Shown: positions 13,408-17,340 of the stretch, one piece after another
Layout of the letters: every line of letters starts with the position of its first letter
Position numbering within the stretch: position 1 is the stretch's first letter
Assembly: GCA_001771235.1 (NCBI GenBank)
Contig: METF01000188.1
Coordinates: forward strand, 4,204 to 21,543
Source of the DNA: Candidatus Zhuqueibacterota bacterium RBG_16_48_16
GTDB lineage: Bacteria; Zhuqueibacterota; Zhuqueibacteria; Residuimicrobiales; Sediminimicrobiaceae
Direction of reading: 5' to 3'
Length of the DNA: 17,340 nucleotides
Translations under genes and position numbers: made by a program
Notes under the pieces: generated by a model
Databases searched by the model: none
Seen by the model: the letters and a program-made list of their open reading frames with translations, nothing else
Told to the model about the DNA's origin: nothing

Positions 13408-14847
13408 ATGATCCAGTTAAGGAAAAAAGTTTTAGCAAAGGGGACCAGAGTGCTTGACATTCTCGTCATGGCCGTCACTTTTTTTACTTCCCTGTATCTG
13501 CATGCGCCTGAAGAATACCCATCCGAGTTGCTCGACTTTTTATCCTTAAAAATCAAATTAATCAACATCATTGCATTTTTCATGCTCGGCATCGCCTGGA
13601 ACAGGCTGTTTGCCTTTTTCGGACTTTATGAAGTCAGGCGATTGGGCAACCGTTTTCGCGAGTGGTGGGATATTTTCAAGGCCGTCAGCATCAGCGTGAT
13701 GTTTTTTGCTGCGATCAGTTTTCTCACATCGCGCAGAAATGTCGGTAATGAAGTATTGCTCACATTCTGGGCAAGCTGCCTGGTCTTGACGATTGTGGCC
13801 AGAACGGCGGTGCGGGAGTATCTCGTTTATCTGCGCACCCACGGCAGGAATTTGCGTAAGGTCGTTTTTGTCGGCAGCGGCCCCAGGGCCTTGGATGTCG
13901 CACAGAAGGTCATGAGTCGTTCCGAGCTTGGCTACCAGTTGTTGGGATTTGTTGACGACTATTTTGACACCGTTCAGGGAAAAGCTTTACCGACAGCGAA
14001 GAGACTGTGCGGTCTGGATGAATTCCCCCGGCTTATTGATGAACAAGTCGTTGATGAAGTCTTTATCTGCCTGCCGATAAAATCGTATTATGAAAAGATT
14101 CGAAAGATCGCGCATATATGCCAGGAGCTCGGCATTGTCTGCCGCGTTCCCTCCGACTGGTTTGAATTGACGACGGGCAAATCATCGGCGTTTTCGTTGA
14201 ACGGAATTCCCATGCTTACCATGTATTCAGGCTCGGAAAACCAGCTCGAGCAGCTATGGATCAAAAGAACCATGGATATCATCTTATCCACTCTTGCGTT
14301 GATTCTCTTTGCCCCGCTTCTTACATTTATCGCTTTTCTGATCAAGGTCTCCTCAAATGGGCCGGTCTTTTTTACCCAGGAGCGAGTGGGCTTTAACCGC
14401 CGACTGTTCAAAATGATAAAATTCAGAACCATGGTCGAAAATGCCGAAACGCTGCTGGCTGATCTCGAGCACATGAACCAGGCGGATGGCCCGGCGTTCA
14501 AGATTGAAAACGATCCGAGAATTACAAGAATAGGCAAATGGCTTCGCAAGACGAGTCTGGATGAGCTGCCGCAGCTCTTCAACGTCCTGCAGGGAGAGAT
14601 GAGCCTGGTCGGGCCGCGGCCCCTGCCGTTGCGCGACGTGATGGGCATTGACGAGCGGTGGCAAAAACGCCGGTTCAGCATGCGGCCCGGCTTGACTTGT
14701 TTGTGGCAGGTTAACGGCAGGCATAAGGTGCGTTTTCAGGAATGGATGAAGCTCGATCTCGAGTATATCGACCGATGGTCGTTAGGGCTTGATCTGAAAA
14801 TTATGCTCAAGACATTTCCCATTATGCTCAAAGCCACGGGCCAATAG
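13408..14847 (+). CDS. Polyprenyl-phosphate glycosyl-1-phosphate transferase (WbaP/WcaJ type)
   Basis: This 479-residue membrane enzyme starts polysaccharide synthesis by moving a sugar-1-phosphate from a UDP-sugar to undecaprenyl phosphate. About four N-terminal membrane helices (to about residue 135) are followed by a nucleotide-binding-like fold (VVFVGSGPRA, 152-161). The catalytic sugar-transferase domain comes next: KRTMDII at 286, a re-entrant hydrophobic helix, GPVFFTQERVG, FKMIKFRTM (334-342), TSLDELPQLFNVLQGEMSLV (DELPQ at 385-389), then GPRP. RPGLTCLWQVNGR and DLEYIDRWS complete the family motifs. The length is normal for this family. The sugar (glucose or galactose phosphate) cannot be inferred. 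It lies 170 bp after wzc and belongs to the same locus. Confidence 0.92.
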   Translation: MIQLRKKVLAKGTRVLDILVMAVTFFTSLYLHAPEEYPSELLDFLSLKIKLINIIAFFMLGIAWNRLFAFFGLYEVRRLGNRFREWWDIFKAVSISVMFFAAISFLTSRRNVGNEVLLTFWASCLVLTIVARTAVREYLVYLRTHGRNLRKVVFVGSGPRALDVAQKVMSRSELGYQLLGFVDDYFDTVQGKALPTAKRLCGLDEFPRLIDEQVVDEVFICLPIKSYYEKIRKIAHICQELGIVCRVPSDWFELTTGKSSAFSLNGIPMLTMYSGSENQLEQLWIKRTMDIILSTLALILFAPLLTFIAFLIKVSSNGPVFFTQERVGFNRRLFKMIKFRTMVENAETLLADLEHMNQADGPAFKIENDPRITRIGKWLRKTSLDELPQLFNVLQGEMSLVGPRPLPLRDVMGIDERWQKRRFSMRPGLTCLWQVNGRHKVRFQEWMKLDLEYIDRWSLGLDLKIMLKTFPIMLKATGQ

Positions 14848-14894
14848 AGATCAAGAGTCAAATTATGCCATTTTTGAGCAAGAATATTAGAATA

Positions 14895-15160
14895 GAACAC
14901 GGATGAAACGGATAGAACGGATCAATACGGATTTGTACTTTAGTTTCAAGGTGATTATGAGGAACATTTCGTTTAAGATCAGATTCCTGCGGCTACCAGG
15001 CCCACGAAACACGCTAAATAAACTAAAAATTTGCCGGATGTTTTCTTTAGAGTTTTTTGTGTGTTTCGTGGGCTAGATAGTTCCAATTTTTTCAAGATTA
15101 CGACTGTACCCCCCAAAAGAAATCCGTCCGAATCCGTTTCATCCGTTAAATCCGTGTTCC
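14895..15160. repeat. Outer inverted repeat, ACGGAT word type
   Basis: The left arm (14895-14935) reads GAACACGGATGAAACGGAT and continues in ACGGAT-like words. The right arm (15121-15160), on the opposite strand, reads GGAACACGGATTTAACGGAT and continues likewise. The arms are about 40 bp and similar but not identical, mostly built of ACGGAT units six to ten bases apart. They enclose a second repeat pair. Confidence 0.6.
14999..15074. repeat. Inner inverted repeat, GCCCACGAAACAC type
   Basis: The left arm (14999-15030) contains GGCCCACGAAACACGC. The right arm (15051-15074) read in reverse gives AGCCCACGAAACACAC, an exact 13-bp shared core. The left-arm continuation resembles the arm at 1178-1210, showing a second genomic copy of the same family within this window. 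Confidence 0.65.
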
Positions 15161-15258
15161 ATCCTGGTTCTGGCTTGTACAGGTTAGGAAAAATATTGTT
15201 AGTTCTTGCGACGTTCATTTGTTGAATTGCCAAGTCATTGGCATTTTTTATTTAATAC

Positions 15259-15274
15259 GGAGGTAGAAAAGGAG
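15259..15274 (+). promoter_or_regulatory. Double ribosome binding site before the TTG start of the glycosyltransferase
   Basis: GGAGGT (15259-15264) and AAAAGGAG (15267-15274) are both present. The first is 11 bases from the TTG at 15276, the second seven bases from another in-frame TTG at 15282. There is no ATG before the conserved ISVVMPCLNE strand, so a TTG start is required. Confidence 0.55.
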
Positions 15275-15275
15275 A

Positions 15276-16451
15276 TTGGCTTTGCCGCCCAAAATATCCG
15301 TCGTCATGCCCTGTCTCAACGAAAAGGAAACCCTGGCCACTTGCATACGCAAGGCCCGGAATTCTTTGGCCAGGATGTCCTATGACAGTGAGATTATAGT
15401 CGCGGATAACGGCTCTACCGATGGGTCGGTGGAGATCGCCACATCCCTGGGAGCACGAGTCGTCATTGAAGAGGAGCGCGGCTACGGCAATGCTTACCGC
15501 GCGGGCATTTCGGCGGCGCTGGGCGATTATATCATCATCGGTGATTCGGATGATTCCTACGACTTTAACGACATCGAACGGTTCGTCGGCCCCCTGGCTG
15601 ACGGCGCTGATTTTGTCATCGGCAGCCGTTTGAAAGGCCGGATCGAAAAGGGCGCCATGCCCTGGCTGCATCGTTACGTCGGCAATCCCGTATTGACCTG
15701 GATTTTAAATTTTATGTATCGTTCCGGCATTTCCGACGCCCATTGCGGCATGCGTGCTTTTACCAGGGCGGCCTATCAAAAAATGAACCTGCAAACAACG
15801 GGCATGGAATTCGCCTCGGAAATGGTGATCAAATCCGCTCGGTTGGGCCTGCGCACGGTCGAGATCCCCATCACCCTGCACCCGGATGGCCGCAGCCGGC
15901 CGCCGCATCTCCGCTCTTTCCGCGATGGCTGGCGCCATTTGCGATTTATGCTGGTGCACAGTCCCACCCATCTGTACCTGTGGCCGGGCACTATCATTTT
16001 TATTATCGGCTTTGTTCTGCTTTTTGCGCTCCTGCCGGGACCGATAAAAATTGCCGGCGTTCTGTTCGACCTGCACATCATGGTGCTGGGCAGCCTGATG
16101 GCTATCCTGGGATTTCAGCTCATCAATATGGGCGTATATGCCAGGATTTATGCCGTCACCCATAATTTCCGCCCGGAAGACAGCAATATGAAAAAGGCAT
16201 TCAAACTGTTCAACCTGGAGCGTGGCCTGGTTGCCGGTGTGCTTGTTTTTTTGTTGGGATTTTCAACCGATTTGTATATTCTTATCAAGTGGATCGCCAA
16301 TGACTTTGGGCCGCTGAATGAAATCCGCATGGCGCTGTTTGGCTCCACTTTTATCATTATCGGAACGCAGATTATTTTTTCATCTTTTTTCCTGAGCATG
16401 CTCGGCATCAAAGTCCGGCCGCAGGACGTTCGGGTGAACGAATTGGATTGA
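15276..16451 (+). CDS. Family-2 glycosyltransferase with C-terminal membrane segments
   Basis: The product is about 391 residues, starting at TTG (15276, or 15282). The N-terminal GT-A domain has ISVVMPCLNEKET, IIVADNGSTDGS (about 46-57), RGYGNAYRAGI, GDSDDSYDF with the metal-binding D90-S-D92 motif, ADFVIGSRLKG, and SDAHCGMRAFTR. This is the dolichyl-phosphate-sugar synthase/GtrB-like pattern. From about residue 225 there are about four hydrophobic helices (WPGTIIFIIGFVLLFALLPG, IMVLGSLMAILGFQLINMGV, LVAGVLVFLLGFSTDLYILI and a last one near MALFGSTFIIIGTQIIF). Such enzymes usually load a sugar onto a polyprenyl phosphate or add sugars to a lipid-linked chain. It shares the strand and locus with the initiating transferase but is separated from it by the repeat-filled gap, so it may have its own promoter. 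Confidence 0.88.
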   Translation: MALPPKISVVMPCLNEKETLATCIRKARNSLARMSYDSEIIVADNGSTDGSVEIATSLGARVVIEEERGYGNAYRAGISAALGDYIIIGDSDDSYDFNDIERFVGPLADGADFVIGSRLKGRIEKGAMPWLHRYVGNPVLTWILNFMYRSGISDAHCGMRAFTRAAYQKMNLQTTGMEFASEMVIKSARLGLRTVEIPITLHPDGRSRPPHLRSFRDGWRHLRFMLVHSPTHLYLWPGTIIFIIGFVLLFALLPGPIKIAGVLFDLHIMVLGSLMAILGFQLINMGVYARIYAVTHNFRPEDSNMKKAFKLFNLERGLVAGVLVFLLGFSTDLYILIKWIANDFGPLNEIRMALFGSTFIIIGTQIIFSSFFLSMLGIKVRPQDVRVNELD

Positions 16452-16490
16452 CCGGGTGTGGTTCTGCGATCGTTTAATTTGTGGCAAGAG

Positions 16491-16964
16491 TCTAGTACTA
16501 CGGCGAAACTTTGCACAAGACAAGAGACTTTGCTCTCAGGATTTTAAAAGACAAAATAAAACCACAACGAGATTGGCTACAAATATTTTGTGCTAACGGC
16601 ACAAAATGTTTGTATAAACCGCATAATCCATTATTTCTGTCCCGTAGGGACCAAATGTTTGTAGAAACCGAAAAAACCATAATTCCAGTCCCGGTAGGGA
16701 CGAGATGTTTATAGAAACTGCTGGATGTTGATTACTGCCAAACTATGAATCATTTTAAGCCCTTTACTATTTTTAAACATCGCGTCCCTAGCGGGACGGA
16801 GGCTTTTAGCTTGTTGGTTACTACAAACATCATGTCCCTACCGGGACCGGCAGCGCGCAAATGGATTGGTCACAAAAAAGTTTTGGTCCAAACGAATCAG
16901 CGCGCTAGCAATAATTAGGAAAAATCTGCTTGTGGTTGTAAAAAACTTTCGCTTTAGTACGAGC
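16491..16964. mobile_element. Gene-less (MITE/BIME-like) element with imperfect terminal inverted repeats
   Basis: The left end (16491-16514) reads TCTAGTACTACGGCGAAAC and TTTGC. The right end (16941-16964), read in reverse complement, gives GCTCGTACTAAAGCGAAAG and TTTTT. Seventeen of 24 positions agree, including the cores GTACTA and GCGAAA. Between them lie five palindromic units, three forward and two reverse. No transposase is inside and no target duplication is evident. The mobile nature is inferred from end symmetry only. Confidence 0.45.
16590..16847. repeat. Five palindromic repeat units at 49-50 nt spacing, 3 forward + 2 reverse
   Basis: Each unit has a palindromic head like GTCCCGGTAGGGAC, three to four bases, then a tail ATGTTTGTAGAAAC. 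Forward units: 16590-16620 (diverged head GTGCTAACGGCAC), 16639-16669, 16688-16719. Reverse units: head 16784-16797 with tail ending 16780, and head 16834-16847 with tail ending 16830. The tail start moves by 49 and 50 bases between forward units and by 50 between reverse units. Heads would form 6-bp hairpins in RNA or single-stranded DNA, and forward and reverse sets could pair with each other. Confidence 0.75.
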
Positions 16965-17011
16965 TAAACAGCTACAATTTTTCAAGCTATTCGACCAGGA
17001 AGGAATTCTAT

Positions 17012-17340
17012 ATGATCATAATGGGAATGAACGACATTGCCGGTGCGCATCACAACAGCAGTGTTGCACTCGTCAAAGATGGAAACATTTTGTTCGCCAC
17101 CTCCGAAGAGCGGTTTACCCGAATAAAATATGACATGGCCTTTCCGCAGAATTCTCTCGAGGCGGCGCTCGATTATACCGGCATAAAAATTGAGGATATT
17201 GATTATTTCGCAGTCGGTTATCCGCATTCATCATTTTACGGCGATTTGTTTTGTCGAAATTTTCTGGATTTGCCCCGCTCCGTGTTGGGCCTGGTCGGAC
17301 ATAATTTCTGGGGCCTGATGCGGTATCTTTTTCCCAATAT
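17012..17340 (+). CDS. NodU/CmcH-family carbamoyltransferase, N-terminal part, cut by window edge
   Basis: The ATG at 17012 follows AGGAAGGA and opens a frame that runs to the window end (109 codons, no stop). The sequence GMNDIAGAHHNSSVALVKDG, then SEERFTRIKYDMAFPQNSL, EAALDYTGIKIEDIDYFAVG is the start of the carbamoyltransferase family with a Kae1/HSP70-like ATP-binding N-domain. The paired histidines of AGAHHNSS correspond to the G-x-H-D-(A/S)-S motif, with H in place of the usual D. The family makes O-carbamoylated sugars or antibiotics from carbamoyl phosphate via carbamoyl-adenylate. Full proteins are around 550-600 residues, so more than 80 percent lies outside. Next to polysaccharide genes it may decorate a surface sugar; that is inferred from position. 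Confidence 0.85.
   Translation, partial: MIIMGMNDIAGAHHNSSVALVKDGNILFATSEERFTRIKYDMAFPQNSLEAALDYTGIKIEDIDYFAVGYPHSSFYGDLFCRNFLDLPRSVLGLVGHNFWGLMRYLFPN

Larger units (their letters stand above)
14848..15275. other. Intergenic stretch, 428 bp, occupied by nested inverted repeats
   Basis: Nearly the whole gap is taken up by an outer ACGGAT-type inverted pair and an inner GCCCACGAAACAC-type pair. Short frames on both strands (14979-15233 and 15031-15225) are formed by these repeats and are not genes. The last 50 bp carry the ribosome sites of the glycosyltransferase. Confidence 0.55.
16452..17011. other. Intergenic stretch, 560 bp, filled by a structured repeat element
   Basis: The gap between the glycosyltransferase and carbamoyltransferase genes consists almost wholly of the 474-bp element described separately. 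No open frame here shows protein features; a 67-codon frame at 16511-16714 is a by-product of the repeats. Confidence 0.55.

Noticed and set aside
14088..14681. 197-codon minus-strand frame opposite the glycosylphosphotransferase
   Set aside because: It is a shadow of a gene with clear catalytic motifs; its predicted protein has no recognisable domain.
16590..16847. CRISPR array
   Set aside because: Spacing is regular, but the repeats are imperfect, occur in both orientations, and the gaps between units are only about 20 bases. No cas gene is in view.

Overview
The window looks like a chromosomal piece of a Gram-negative bacterium of the FCB superphylum, most likely a Calditrichota/KSB1/Ignavibacteria/Marinimicrobia-type lineage rather than a classical Bacteroidota. 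This is inferred from PorV/PorQ-like and DUF4835 (PorD-like) genes, an MglA-type GTPase with roadblock partners, and an SLBB/Wzc/WbaP-type polysaccharide locus, combined with clear Shine-Dalgarno sequences before several genes. No rRNA, tRNA, CRISPR array or transposase gene is visible.

Region 1 (1-3288) is a cell-envelope block. Two minus-strand genes encode an exported helix-hairpin-helix protein (cut by the window start) and a PorV/PorQ-like beta-barrel. Divergent from them, 38 bp away, is a DUF4835/PorD-like exported protein. Region 2 (3754-7799) holds a metallophosphoesterase, a roadblock/LC7 protein and an MglA-like small GTPase in one probable operon. After a 360-bp gap come a second roadblock-like protein and a UMF1-type MFS transporter. 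The GTPase/roadblock set suggests a polarity or spatial-control switch.

Region 3 (8433-17340) is an exopolysaccharide locus headed by an NtrC-family regulator. That regulator has lost most catalytic and sigma54-contact motifs but keeps its Fis-type DNA-binding domain. Downstream of it lies a near-consensus sigma54 promoter (10020-10035), then an SLBB export protein, a Wzc-like co-polymerase/tyrosine kinase, a WbaP-like initiating phosphosugar transferase, a family-2 glycosyltransferase, and the start of a NodU/CmcH-type carbamoyltransferase that runs off the window end. Together these would start, extend, modify and export a surface polysaccharide. No Wzx flippase or Wzy polymerase is in view, so the locus probably continues.

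The long intergenic gaps are rich in different short repeats. These include inverted pairs built from GCCCACGAAACAC and ACGGAT words (1178-1275, 14895-15160), a CACAAAG-type pair (5836-5948), and a TGTCATTC/GAATGACA element in one long and one collapsed copy (10073-10141, 8272-8292). There is also a 33-nt imperfect tandem repeat with a 12-bp hairpin (8072-8135). The most structured is a 474-bp element (16491-16964): five palindromic repeat units at 49-50 nt spacing, three in one orientation and two in the other, enclosed by imperfect terminal inverted repeats.
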